A DNA stretch of 64,000 nucleotides, from NCBI GenBank assembly GCA_029851415.1, contig CM056742.1, positions 83,628,748-83,692,747 of the forward strand, read 5' to 3'. Every line of letters begins with the position of its first letter. Positions within the stretch are counted from its first letter, which is position 1. The translations under genes and the position numbers were made by a program. Origin of the DNA: Eretmocerus hayati. Lineage: Eukaryota; Arthropoda; Insecta; Hymenoptera; Aphelinidae. Shown here piece by piece: positions 21,229-31,184 of this stretch. The notes below the pieces were generated by a model that worked only from the letters and a program-made list of their open reading frames with translations, had not been told where the DNA came from and ran no database searches.

Positions 21229-23272
21229 GCTTCCTGAACTAAAACATGAATCTTTAGAATCAAGCGTAGAATCATTTTATCGTATAATCAAAGAAAATGT
21301 AGAGCTTCATGTGCCTGTCACTGAGCTCCGTGATAGGAACTTCCCTGAATGGTATAGCAAGGACCTAATTGATTTAATTTTTGATAAAAATAGAGCACAT
21401 ACTGAGTGGAAGAAAACGAATAAACTGGAGGACTACGTAGAATTTAAGCGCTTGAGAGCATTAGTCATTCGCACCTCGCGGACTACTTGACGACAGTATA
21501 TAGAGAAAATTGAATCTAATGTTCGGACGAATATCAAGTCTTTCTGGAAATTTGCGAGTAATAGCAAAGCAAAACTTAGTCAACCAAGTTGTGTTAGCTT
21601 TAACGGGAATACGGCGAAAGATGATCTTGGATGTGCTAATTTATTTGCTAGCTACTTCGAATCTTTTCATAAACAGCCAAGTGAGGACTTCCCCGACGTT
21701 GACAATGATTGCAATATTATGAAGCTTGATTAGGAAATTGAACCGTCTGACGTTTTAAATAGAATCTATACGATGAAAGTCAACGGATCGGGCGGTCCAG
21801 ATGGTCTCCCCAATATCTTCATCAAAAATCTAGCCAATCATCTAGCTCTCCCACTATGTCTCTTGTTCAATAAGTCTATCCAATCAGGTCAATTCCCAGC
21901 TATTTGGAAAGAGTCCTTTGTGATACTTATACACAAGGAGGGCAATATCAATGACGCTAAAAATCACAGGCCAATAACCATTTCGAATGTATTCCCAAAA
22001 TTACTCGATTCACTAATCACTGATAAACTCAATATTCACTTTGTGTCAATTATCTCCTCAGCACAGCATGGTTTCATTAAGAATAAGTCAATTGTAACAA
22101 ATCTGCTAACATTTACTGATTTTGTAGCTACTGCTTTTCATGATACTTCTCAGGCTGACACCATTTATTTTGATTTCTCGAAAGCCTTCGACTCCTTAGA
22201 TCATGCGATACTGATAAGAAAATTGAGAAAATTAGGAGTAGGTAGGCAGCTGCTGAGATGGGTCAATTCTTACTTAAGAGACAGGATCCAAATGGTGAAG
22301 TATGATGGCAAAACGTCAGCACCATATACAGCCTCATCAGGGGTTCCTCAAGGCTCTCATCTTGGGCCATTATTATTCGTCCTTTTCGTGAACGATCTAG
22401 CTGAAGTTGTCAAATTTTCCAAAGTTTTGATTTACGCTGATGATATTAAAATCTTTCAAGTTATCATGTCTCCTCTGGATGCTTCCAGTCTGCAAAGAGA
22501 CATTGATGCAATCATCGAATGGTCAATTAATAATAATCTTAGTTTGAATGCTACAAAATGTAAGTATATGCGCTTCTGCAAACAAAAGGAGAAGTGCCAA
22601 TTCGAGTACAAAATGGGTGATCATTTCCTTGAAAAAGCATTTGCTACTAAAGATCTCGGAGTTATTTTTGACTCTAAATTGAAATTCGATAAACTGGTAG
22701 AATACACAACAAGTAAAGCCTATCGTCTACTTGGATATATTACTAGAGTCACAAGTGAGTTCAGGAATGTAGAGACCTTTAAATACTTGTATAAAGCCCT
22801 CGTTAGTCCCATTATTAATTATGCTCCACAAATTTGGTCACCACATCAAGCATATCTAATGGAAATGCTAGAGCGTGTGAATCATAGATTTCTCAGAACA
22901 TTAGCCTTCAAAGGCAATTTCCCTCTTCATCGTTTTGAGCACAATTACTCAGAGGTATCGTCTTACTTCAAGGTACATACCATAAGCTCTCAGCACATGG
23001 TAAATGACCAAGTTCTGATGTATGGCATTCTACGGAAAGAGCTAAAAGTCCCAGAGCTTGATCAGAAAATACAGAATAGAGATATCAGCTATGATCTCAG
23101 AAATCCAATAGATGTACGCAATATTATGGCTAGATCAAATTGGTTTCAGTACTCTGCCTTGAATAGGTGTATCAAAGCCTGAAATTCTCTTCCAAACAAT
23201 GTTCAAGCCATTGAGAGCAAAATTGATTTTAGGAGTGTAGTGAAAAATGGAACATTAGCCTACTATGTTTGA
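21229..23272 (+). pseudogene. LINE ORF2: reverse transcriptase and C-terminal domain
   Basis: A linker with in-frame stops at 21488 and 21732 leads to a long open part at 21773-23182. This part has the full set of motifs: GPDGLPNIFIKN, NHRPITISN, FDFSKAFDSLDH, SSGVPQGSHLGPLLF, IYADDIKIF and NATKCKYM. It also has a thumb and the ASKAYRLLGYI-like region. A TGA at 23180 breaks the conserved WNSLP box, which reads on as NSLPNNVQ to a stop at about 23270. The key YADD is intact, but the element is dead overall. Confidence 0.85.
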
Positions 23273-23419
23273 TTTTACGAGTATGTGTTCTTTTGGTATC
23301 ACGTAACTTATAGAATGTTAAGCATTTATATCAAAATTTATTATGTGCCACATATGAGCTACATTGTTGTGGGCAGGATTGCCCGTACTGTTATTAAGAT
23401 GAAATAAAATAAAATAAAA

Positions 23420-24337
23420 AATTTCTATGAGGAATTTCTTATATAAAACTTCATAAAATGATAATCTTTCTTTTGTTATGATAAAGCTTATTTTCTGAGC
23501 TACAAGATGTATATAGTTACTTTTTAAAACAAATTAGCTTTGCACGTTCATTTTATTTTGCAAACAAAATGTTCTTGTAAAAAAACGAGAATGAATTTTT
23601 TTGTTCCACTTTTTTGAAACATGATTCCGTCAATATTCTAAGAAACGAAATCTAACTCAAAGTCCCCTATTTGAAAGAAAATGAGCTCAAAATTAGATAG
23701 GCTGTAAATACTGTAAATATTTATTGTAAAATGAGTTTGTGAGAGGAATAGCCTATTTCTACATGAAAGTATCGATGGGAAAAATAGCCTAGTATCAAAA
23801 GAACTAAAATTTTTGGTTAATTTCTATCAATTTTCAAAATAGATGAAAAGCCACGTGTTTCTAGAAAGTTCTAAGAATTTATTTTTTTGTTTCTGGCAAT
23901 GAATAAGAAATAAGTCCATCTGAATTTTGCATCGAATTCATTTCCTTCAGAGATGAAGAATCAAATTGGGTATGCAGATTTTGCAAGATTGCTCCATTTG
24001 TGTCATTTTTTCAATGAAATAGTGATTCTTAGAATGATCGATAATATATTCGTTCATCTACCATACTATACAGATATATTGTACAGCCAGAAGACCAGGT
24101 ATAAATACGGGCTCATCAGGCCATTTAGGCCGGCTTATGCTTAGTTGGATGTCAGAGTTGTATGGAGCTTGGTCTCTTGGCTATCGATCCATAGTGTTCA
24201 TGTATATGAGATTATCAATAAATGCTATATGATTTCAATATATTTCGAGTTTCAATGTGTACTCAACATTTGTAGAATCTCGATACAGCTCAGAGACGCG
24301 ATTTGGGTGGAGGAACGGCCCTAAGTACCCGTCCTCA
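23420..24337 (+). promoter_or_regulatory. LTR-like region with TATA box and poly(A) signal
   Basis: AT-rich sequence follows the LINE. A strong TATAAATA at 24100-24107 and AATAAA at 24217-24222 lie in the order and spacing of LTR U3/R elements, just upstream of the 380-bp Gypsy-2 repeat. I read this as the U3/R part of a long Gypsy-2 3' LTR. The matching 5' copy is missing, so this is inference. Confidence 0.4.
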
Positions 24338-24717
24338 CAAAAAATCAGCCGTCTCATCCAACCTCTACGCAGATATCCTGGATTGGTGGGTCGGTGGCCC
24401 TAAGTACCCACCACCCCTATCTACGTGTCTCTGCGATATCCAAATCGTATGATTTTCGAAGATGATATGTGAGTGGCCCTGAGTACCCACTCCATTCACC
24501 TTCTAAAATCATTAAATTTCTCTCATCATATTTCATTTCGTCCAAGGGCCTAAGTACCCAAGGATGGGTAAAATTTGATGGAGAAATGGAAAATTGATCA
24601 GCCCTAAAGACCATTATTATCTCATGAATATACGCACACCTCTATCGAGGTATCCCCTTACGATCATTATGCTCCGGCTCTCTCCCTAGATCCAGAGCCC
24701 ATATTTGTAACCTTACA
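24338..24717 (+). repeat. Gypsy-2 3' LTR (380-bp matched part)
   Basis: This is the second copy of the 380-bp repeat. Just upstream (24308-24336) lies a fourth hairpin with the same CCCTAAGTAC loop, which supports extending the LTR leftwards. Confidence 0.75.
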
Positions 24718-24779
24718 GTAAAAAAGTGCTAAAAAAGATTTTGATACGTGAATGTACCCTCCATCAATAGGGGAATGAT

Positions 24780-25540
24780 TGTAGAGTCTGTTCATTCGAT
24801 GAATATATGTAAATATGTTTCACGGGTCTCCCACTAGTATCGCGTGGTTGCACACGGCACGATTGCTGCACACCCGCGGTTAGCTCACGAAGATCGGGAG
24901 ACGGATAGAAACTTGTCTTCGGGCGTTCGGGCTTGTTACTCAAACCCGCTCACCTGCTCCAGGTAGACTTCCTGGAGCCAACCGACGGGAGGCCCGCTCG
25001 GGGTAAGATTAAGATATTCATATTGTATTCAGTTATTCAGGAACCCGCGACTATAACGTAATTATAAATTTATGTGTACAGTTCTTCATCTAAAATATGA
25101 AACAATCCTGAATCACTGCTGCAACACTGTGACGGCCGATCCTGGTTTCACGGCATTCATAGAGTTCTGACAAAAATCTACCAGTCGACCGCCGAAGCCG
25201 AGAGCTGTCGGATATCATCACTTGAACTGTCGAGGTTGTGAGCCGTCAAAGTCTACGTTCTCAAATCAACCATCACTCGGCAGCAGCTTTGTGAAGTAAA
25301 TCTCTTGGCGAGCGAGAAAACCGATCGTTGGTGTAAACGTTTGTTGAATTGTGTATGATCGATATGATGATGATTGTGAGTGGAATGCGTTGACAAAAAG
25401 ATCGTGGATTGTGTCTTATGGATATCCTGTGTGTTATATGTGGAGATTCGGTAACAATTATACAGTGAATTTTTATTCCATCTTCGATTATTTTACCGAC
25501 CCACCATTCTCGTGAGCTACCCGTAACTTGGTTTTCTACA
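24780..25540 (+). repeat. Gypsy-1 3' LTR
   Basis: The 761-bp copy of 10180-10943 is followed by ACAG at 25541-25544, the duplicated target site. Confidence 0.85.
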
Positions 25541-25544
25541 ACAG

Positions 25545-26102
25545 ATCTTGGTTGTTCTCTGAATGATTATCCATATCCAGGTCCTAATCTACTGCCTGAA
25601 TTGATTGATTCGTGTACACGATAGCGCAAGTATCCCCATGTTTTTGTAGCGGATGTTAAACAGATGTTCCTGCAAATCGGCGTACACGTTGATGACCAGC
25701 ATGTACAGGCTCTCTTGTGGAGAGAAGGTCCTGGTGATGGAGTTATGACTCTTCTGTTAACTTCCTTGACGTTTGGCTATACAAACAGTCCGTTTTTGGC
25801 AATCATCAGTCATAGACGATGTGGAAAATGTCTTTCTTCTTGTCAAGTTATCAACGATGAAAGTTATATGGATGATGTTGTGTCTGGAGGTTTCACAATC
25901 GGTGAGACTCTGACAAAGCAATCGGATACCATTGAACTACTCAAACGAGGTAATTTCGAATTGAGAAGACGGTTGTTCAATACTCCTGAACTCATTCGTA
26001 GTTTACCAAAAAGTTCATGGGCCGCTGGAGATCCTCCGAAAGAAGACTCCTTATTCCCATATGAGTTGATTATTTGGTCTCATCGATCTTGGAGGACGTA
26101 GA
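25545..26102 (+). pseudogene. BEL-1 reverse transcriptase, palm fragment
   Basis: The frame reads LNDYPYPGPNLLPELID, a stop at 25622, then HVFVADVKQMFLQIGV (motif A), a fingers/palm segment, and INDESYMDDVVSG with the catalytic YMDD. It ends after the RSLPKSSW region, so RNase H and integrase are gone. It continues the fragment ending at 10179. Confidence 0.85.
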
Positions 26103-26470
26103 GTTTTGACGACGAAAATATTTTGAACATGACTCACTCGAGAAACTGATGCTTTGTAGGCGCTTGTTGATGGTTTGGATGTGTGGTGGTAATACATCGT
26201 TGCTTCTGCATCTCAAAAGGAAGACTCGGCGCGACGATGCCTCGGCTATGCTATGTTGTAATTCCGTAGAGGCTTTCATTAGATGTGCTGTTCGATGTCC
26301 GAAATCCTCTCTTATATGTTGAAAGAAACCCATGTTTTTTCATAGAATGTGGTAGTGGCCTCTCTTCGATCTTAGGCCTTGGATATCATCAGTAATTTTG
26401 TAGATTTTACGTCCTTGATGTTTAATATATGAGTTGATTATTTGATCTCAACGATCTTGAAGGACGATTC
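26058..26470 (-). mobile_element. Small unit flanked by 40-bp direct repeats, unknown type
   Basis: A block with TATGAGTTGATTATTTG and CGATCTTG-AGGACG occurs at 26060-26098 and again at 26428-26466. The 330 bp between, read on the minus strand (26333 to 26070), encodes an 87-residue frame with RRVFLLRCRSNDVLPPHI. This faintly recalls N-terminal Penelope-type reverse transcriptase sequence. The assignment is weak. Confidence 0.35.
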
Positions 26471-26482
26471 GTCCTTCAAGAT
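26454..26482. repeat. 29-nt near-perfect palindrome
   Basis: ATCTTGAAGGACGA, one central T, then TCGTCCTTCAAGAT. It sits at the edge of the second direct repeat and could be a hairpin terminus. Confidence 0.8.
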
Positions 26483-26696
26483 TGAGCTGGAAATATCAGA
26501 CATAATCGAGGACATTCTGGTAGATCAGCGAGTCCTAACTCGAAAAGACTATCCGACCTCAGAATTCGTGTTTAGATGGTTGATTGGAGTCGAAATACAT
26601 GCTTTGGAGCAGATGACGCCATTCCTTTAATTCCTTTGTGCTATCGAGTATTTCACGGAACGGTTTTTGAGGTCCTGGATATAACATTCCGCCCTT
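26483..26696. other. Stretch with no identified feature
   Basis: A 62-codon frame spans the palindrome to 26630 but shows no motif. BEL-2 begins just after this stretch. Confidence 0.35.
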
Positions 26697-26701
26697 ATGA
26701 T

Positions 26702-26932
26702 TGTTCAATTAGAGAGCCGGTGAATAAATAATTTCGGCGACACACATTGTTTAAACTTTCAAAAATATAAGTACATGCTGAAGCGAGGTGTAGCGGATGA
26801 CGGCTGGACGAGAACTGGCGAGAGCCACGGGAGGCGGCAAACGCGACGGGGCAGAGCTGGAGTGCGAACGCAAAATGGCGGAAGCGCGCTAGAATTTGAA
26901 TTGAATACAATAGAATGATATGAAACTGAACA
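26702..26932 (-). repeat. BEL-2 3' LTR
   Basis: On the minus strand it begins TGTTCAGTTTCA and ends AATTGAACA. The purine-rich GAGGTGGGCGGTA lies just before it and fits a polypurine tract. It is 22 bp shorter than the 5' LTR, having lost a TTTATTCGCC-type segment. Confidence 0.85.
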
Positions 26933-27770
26933 TACCGCCCACCTCGATTTATTGCTTTTCAAGAAATCGATAACTTAAGTAGTTTCATTGTACATCATAA
27001 TTCATCAAAATGACTTGAACCGAAACGAATATAATTCAAGGGTGTACGGCCAAGAATTAGAGATACTCATACAGAGTAGTGGACTAGAGAGCTATTTTGC
27101 TCTAGAAGTTGTGGAAATCATAATAGGTGTCCCAGATGATTGAATTTTCAACTAAATTTGAACAAAATTGAGAAGCCGATCGGCTGTTAATCAATCGATG
27201 AAGAATAGTACATTGCTGGATTTTCATCACAAAAATATATCTGAAAGGGTTCATCGTAAGCCCGTTTTCTTTCCTTGCAAAATAAATCATCAAGAAAAAG
27301 ACCAAGAATCCAAATGAAGCGATTCAGGTCCCTATACAAATCGAAATCCAGACACTATTCACAAGAGAAGGGTTTAGCTGAACCTTAAAAAAAGAATTCG
27401 ATCAACTTGAATTGATGGAAATAATTGAGGAATAACTAGAAGAATGAGGCCAGAGTTTCAGCAGAAACATCACACCACTCTATCAGTTTTGAAAAGTATT
27501 CTAAGTTCCGGTCACCCGGGAAATAATCCCAAAAGGAGGAACGTTCATTCCCTCGAGATATGAACATCCTAGGTAACCGCGCAATTGATTCTAAATTCCG
27601 TATCGTGCTCGCAAACACATCAGTCACTACCTTAGTGCTTTTGATTTGGCAGGACACCCATACTATTCGGAAATTGACTCAAATTTGAACCAACCGGTGG
27701 AATTGAGTTTACTGCAGACTCGAAAACTTCAATCTTAAACTAAATCACTAATTGTCCGATACAAGAGAAT
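26933..27770 (-). other. BEL-2 3' untranslated region
   Basis: About 840 bp between the integrase stop and the 3' LTR. Short frames (27102-27305, 27436-27657) show no recognisable motif. It may include a small older insertion. Confidence 0.4.
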
Positions 27771-28810
27771 TTAATTCTCATCACTCGCTTCTTCTGATGG
27801 TGCTGGAACAAGCAGGACAAGTTTGACGATTGGTCGTCGCAATGTTGATGTAGCGGTGCGTACTTCTACGACTCGAATTCTGCCATCATGCCCAGGAAAT
27901 ACTGATGTGACTACAGCCAAAGGCCAGACAGCTGGAGGTCTGCAATCGTCGCGCAACAAGACAACATCACCCAATCGATAGGCCCTAGTAGGCCTCGACC
28001 ACTTATGCCTCTCTTGAAGGGCTTGCAGATATTCTCAAGACCATGATTTTCAGAATTCCTGGGTCATTTGAGTCATCCACCTCCATCTCTTGTTGACTGA
28101 AATCGGCCCTGACGGTACTGTTGGCTCTGGAATAATGAATGACGGTCTCTGAATTAGAAAATGTGCAGGGATCAGCACAGCTAATTCAGATGGATCATCT
28201 TTCAAAGGAGCAATAGGTCTCGAATTCAGGCATGCTTCAATTTTAGACAACAAAGTAGACATTTCTACAAAGGTAAGAATATGGTCACCAACTATCCTTC
28301 CCAAGTGATGTTTGGCTGATTTGACTGCAGCCTCCCAAACCCCTCCGAAGTGCGGTGCAGCAGGTGGGTTGAACCTGAACTCAGTCATCATATGGCTCAG
28401 CTCCGTGGCGATGTCTTTAAATCCTGCTGAAGCTCCATCAAAACGACGTTGCAGCTCAGCATCTGCCCCGACGAAATTCAAGCCATTGTCGCATTCTAAT
28501 TTGCTGAAGTGACCACGTCTTGCATTAAAGCGTTAGAACGCAGCCATGAATGCCTCGCTAGAAAAGTCCTGCACAGCCTCCAGGTGTACAGCTCTTGTGC
28601 TAAGACAGATGAAAATGCAACCATAAGCTTTTATCGTACCCCGACCACGACTTTAGACAAGCGTACTTTGAAAGGACCTGCAAAGTTCACTCCCGAGTGC
28701 TCAAAAGGATAAGCAGGTGTGACTCTAACTCTGGGAAGGTCGCCCATCAATTGAGTTGACATTTTTGCTGAATATCGCAAACATACCGTACATTTGTTGA
28801 TCACAACTTT
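27771..28810 (-). pseudogene. BEL-2 integrase core and C-terminal domain
   Basis: Read from high to low coordinates: the central segment includes YPFEHSGVNFAGPF, where most BEL integrases have GVDYAGPF, so the first catalytic aspartate is asparagine. Next come CDNGLNFVGADAEL (second Asp), HFGGVWEAAVKSAKHHL (catalytic Glu), and the conserved CLNSRPIAPL and PAHFLIQRPS blocks. The last part (27974-27771) is GDVVLLRDDCRPPAVWPLAVV and PGHDGRIRVVEVRT, the BEL integrase C-terminus. Several frame breaks occur between 28050 and 28810. The enzyme would be inactive. Confidence 0.85.
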
Positions 28811-29694
28811 TACCGCTTGTCGACCTTAATGATCCAGTATTGGTTCCTGAGACAGGCCAACGCGAGCTGGGTGCCGCCGTGGAGAGACTCCAAGTGAGCT
28901 CGTCTGACAAATAGATCCGTTAATGGGCTTCTGCAGGGCAGAATCAGTGGATATTTGGCGGAATAGTCTAACAGAGCATGACGAAGTCTGCTTCCCACTC
29001 TGAGGAGTCCTTGATCTAAAAATGGTCTTAGTTTCAATAAGTTGGAGTCCTTGAGTTCTTTACTGCCCTCTAGTAACCTAAAACTATCACCAAAGCTGTT
29101 TCTTTGCTCTATAAATACCCATAACAATTCAGCATTTTTCAACTCCCCAGGTCTCAATAAACCCTCGGAGATCACCTTGAAATCAATGAATCTCAGCTGC
29201 AAGAATCCTAGCTTCTCTCTAGTTTCATCGCTGAGACGAGAGCTTAGTTTCGTCAGGAAGCGAAGACAAAGTGCCGTGACAGGAAAGAGCCTTATTGCTG
29301 TGAAAAACCTAACCAAAACATCGTTCTGGAAGGAATCATCCGGATACTGTATCGCAGTAGCATGACATGCGGAAGAATTTCTCTCTTCGAGAGGCCTAAT
29401 TTGCACATTCTCTGCTTCAGTAGTCCACGGATGATTTGACCCAGACGAAAACGACGGACCATTCCACCAGAGCTCAAACGACGACAAAAGTTCAGGATTC
29501 AACCCCCGAGAGACTACGTCTGCTGGTTTATCCTGTGATTTGACGTGATGCCAATGAGCTTGCGGGACTAACTCTTGAATTAAGGAACACTTGTTAGCGA
29601 CAAAGGTTTGCCACCGATTTGGCAGAGCTCTAATCCAGTATAGAACATCCTTCGAATCCGACCATAAATGAACTGATGCTGTTTGGATTGGCAT
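28810..29694 (-). pseudogene. BEL-2 RNase H end and integrase N-terminal zinc domain
   Basis: The 294-codon frame starts in RNase H (HLWSDSKDVLYWI, then KPADVVSRG with its Asp). A connector follows with WNGPSF, and the frame ends at the integrase N-terminus (HALLDYSAKYPLILPCRSPL, RRAHLESLHGGTQLAL). This part is free of stops. Confidence 0.85.
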
Positions 29695-29718
29695 AATTTT
29701 TGTGAAATGATCAGTGAG

Positions 29719-30775
29719 TTAAGCTAATAATAATGCCGCGCAAAGCTCTAGGCGGGGTATACTCACAGTCTTAATTGGAGCCACCTTAGACTTGGTACAC
29801 TGCAATGATACTCTTACCCGACCGTTTCTGATCAATCTCAAATAGATTACAGCCCCATAAGCTTTCGAAGAAGCATGTGTTAACCCGTGGAGCTCAACTT
29901 CCAACCCTCGACTTGAATATCCTATCCATCTAGGTATTCTAATGTTTTCCAAATTTTCAAGCTTCTGGTACCAACCTGACCACTTGTTCGAATAGTCGCT
30001 TGGGAGAACATCATCCCACTCGCATTTCAATAACCAGAATGATTGCATAAATATCTTTGCCCAAATCACAACCTCAGCTAACCAACCTAATGGATCCAAG
30101 ATTTTCGCCGTGAGAAACAAAACCGTCCTCTTTGACAACTTTTGGCTGTCAAAAGCCTGAGACTTGATACTAAAATGGAAGTAATCCTCTCTTGGAGCCC
30201 AAAATAGGCCAAGTATAGAGGTACAGTCATCAGCATCAAAAGTAGCTGAACCGTGGATTCTATGATCGACTGGAATGGGTTCGATCAGTTGAGCATCATT
30301 AGCCGCCCATTTTCTTAACTCGAAACCGCCCACCTTGAGAATCTCGATCAATTGGATCTGTTTCTCCCGAGTTTCCTCTCCTGTCTCTCCCCCCGACATG
30401 AAATCATCCATGTATGATTCATCCTTGATGATTTTAATCGCTGAGGCAAAGAGATGTCCATAATCTTTAGCCAATTGCCTCAAAACCTCAATGGCAAGAT
30501 ATGGCGAACATTTCGAACCGTAAGTGATCGTTCTGAGAAAATAGAGTAAAACCTCCAGATCCGGATTCTCCCTTCATAGGATCATCTGCAAGTGACGATC
30601 TCTGGGGTCGACTAAAACCTGCCTGAACATTTTCTCTATATCGGACACGAGAACAAATTCATACCGACGCCATCTCATTATTAGATCAACTAGCTCTGGT
30701 AATAAATTTTCTCCGGTGTAGAGTAGATCATTTAATGAGGTTCCATAAACTTTGTTTGAGCCGTTAAAAACCGTT
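29719..30775 (-). pseudogene. BEL-2 reverse transcriptase palm, thumb and RNase H start
   Basis: From high to low: DLIMRWRRYEFVLVSDIEKMFRQ lies upstream of 30600 (motif A), then a TGA near 30585 where tryptophan is expected. The long frame 30483-29719 holds KDESYMDDFMSGGET (YMDD), FELRKWAAND, ILGLFWAPREDYFHF, TAKILDPLGWLAEV and IPRLELCAALLLA. It is broken by at least two stops. Confidence 0.85.
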
Positions 30776-31184
30776 CACAATTTTTTGGAGCCTTGAAGCA
30801 CTCCATGATGAGGAAGAGTATAACAACGATTCTTATCCTCGACCGACAAATTCGAAGCCTTTTCCATACGCGCGAGATTCTCGTATTCTTGCATGGAAGC
30901 TTCATATTTGGACTCAAAATCCGAATTTTTTGAAAATTTCCGTTCCATTGAGTAGAGTGTTTGGAGAGCTGAATTGTAGGAATCGCCGAGATTGAAATTC
31001 AAACTTCCGATCAACTCTTGTTTCACTGGTAATCGAAAATTCAAGCGGTAGATACGTATCTACCGCTTGAATTTTGTGAATGGGTTTCCCGAAAATGTTC
31101 CTCACATTCACGATCGTCCTCAGAACACGTTTTTTCGACCGTTGCAACTTCTTCTTGTTTCCAGAATTTTTCTAGTATCGATTC
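30775..31184 (-). pseudogene. BEL-2 reverse transcriptase, N-terminal part
   Basis: The frame 31044-30775 gives FRLPVKQELIGSLNFNLGDS, LYSMERKFSKN and TLPHHGVLQ, the conserved start of BEL reverse transcriptase. A TGA follows just before TVFNGSNKVYGTSLND. The region just upstream contains a perfect 40-bp palindrome that disrupts the expected GRY-x-V/L-LP junction. Confidence 0.75.
31036..31075. repeat. Perfect 40-bp palindrome
   Basis: The 20-base arm AAAATTCAAGCGGTAGATAC is followed at once by its exact reverse complement with no spacer. It lies in the reverse transcriptase region of BEL-2. Confidence 0.95.

Larger units (their letters stand above)
19200..23419 (+). mobile_element. Jockey-superfamily non-LTR retrotransposon (LINE), decayed
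   Basis: ORF1 (zinc finger plus coiled coil) and ORF2 (endonuclease plus reverse transcriptase) are followed by a short 3' UTR and an AAAATAAAATAAAAT tail at about 23400-23419, the usual LINE end. The 5' boundary is approximate. The copy has several stops and frameshifts. It lies within the probable 3' LTR of Gypsy-2, so it is younger than Gypsy-2. Confidence 0.8.
15744..24717 (+). mobile_element. Gypsy-2: second Ty3/Gypsy element, gag only, with LINE insert
   Basis: Two 380-bp repeats (15744-16123 and 24338-24717) end TTACA. The first is followed by a primer-binding site, and gag follows it. A run of G at 18946-18953 then TGTGAGTGCC at 18956 may be the polypurine tract and the real start of the 3' LTR. 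If so, that LTR is long, split by the LINE, and includes the TATA box at 24100 and AATAAA at 24217. The 5' LTR would then be truncated at 15744. No pol was found and no target duplication could be confirmed. Confidence 0.6.
10180..25540 (+). mobile_element. Gypsy-1: Ty3/Gypsy retrotransposon with nested insertions
   Basis: Two LTRs of about 764 and 761 bp begin TGTAGAGTCTG and end TACA, flanked by the 4-bp target duplication ACAG (10176-10179 and 25541-25544). A primer-binding site follows the 5' LTR and a short purine-rich AGGGGAATGA precedes the 3' LTR. Inside are gag pieces (11325-11807 and 14223-15095) and a protease. Reverse transcriptase, RNase H and integrase are not found; only about 62 bp of Gypsy-1 remains after Gypsy-2. 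Either a deletion accompanied the Gypsy-2 insertion or this copy was already defective. Confidence 0.8.
7747..26102 (+). mobile_element. BEL-1: decayed BEL/Pao retrotransposon split by Gypsy-1
   Basis: The gag, zinc-knuckle and protease parts and the start of reverse transcriptase lie at 7747-10179. The reverse transcriptase resumes at 25545-26102 after the 15.4-kb Gypsy-1 insertion. Across the insertion the expected BEL series (PVRPVFNAS, then LNDYPYPGPNLLPELID) is restored, with ACAG duplicated on both sides. RNase H and integrase are absent. Frames carry stops and shifts, so the element is dead and older than Gypsy-1. Confidence 0.8.

Noticed and set aside
24308..24565. CRISPR-like array of regularly spaced repeats
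   Set aside because: The shared words are short hairpins at irregular spacing within an LTR of a eukaryotic retrotransposon. There are no uniform spacers and no cas genes.
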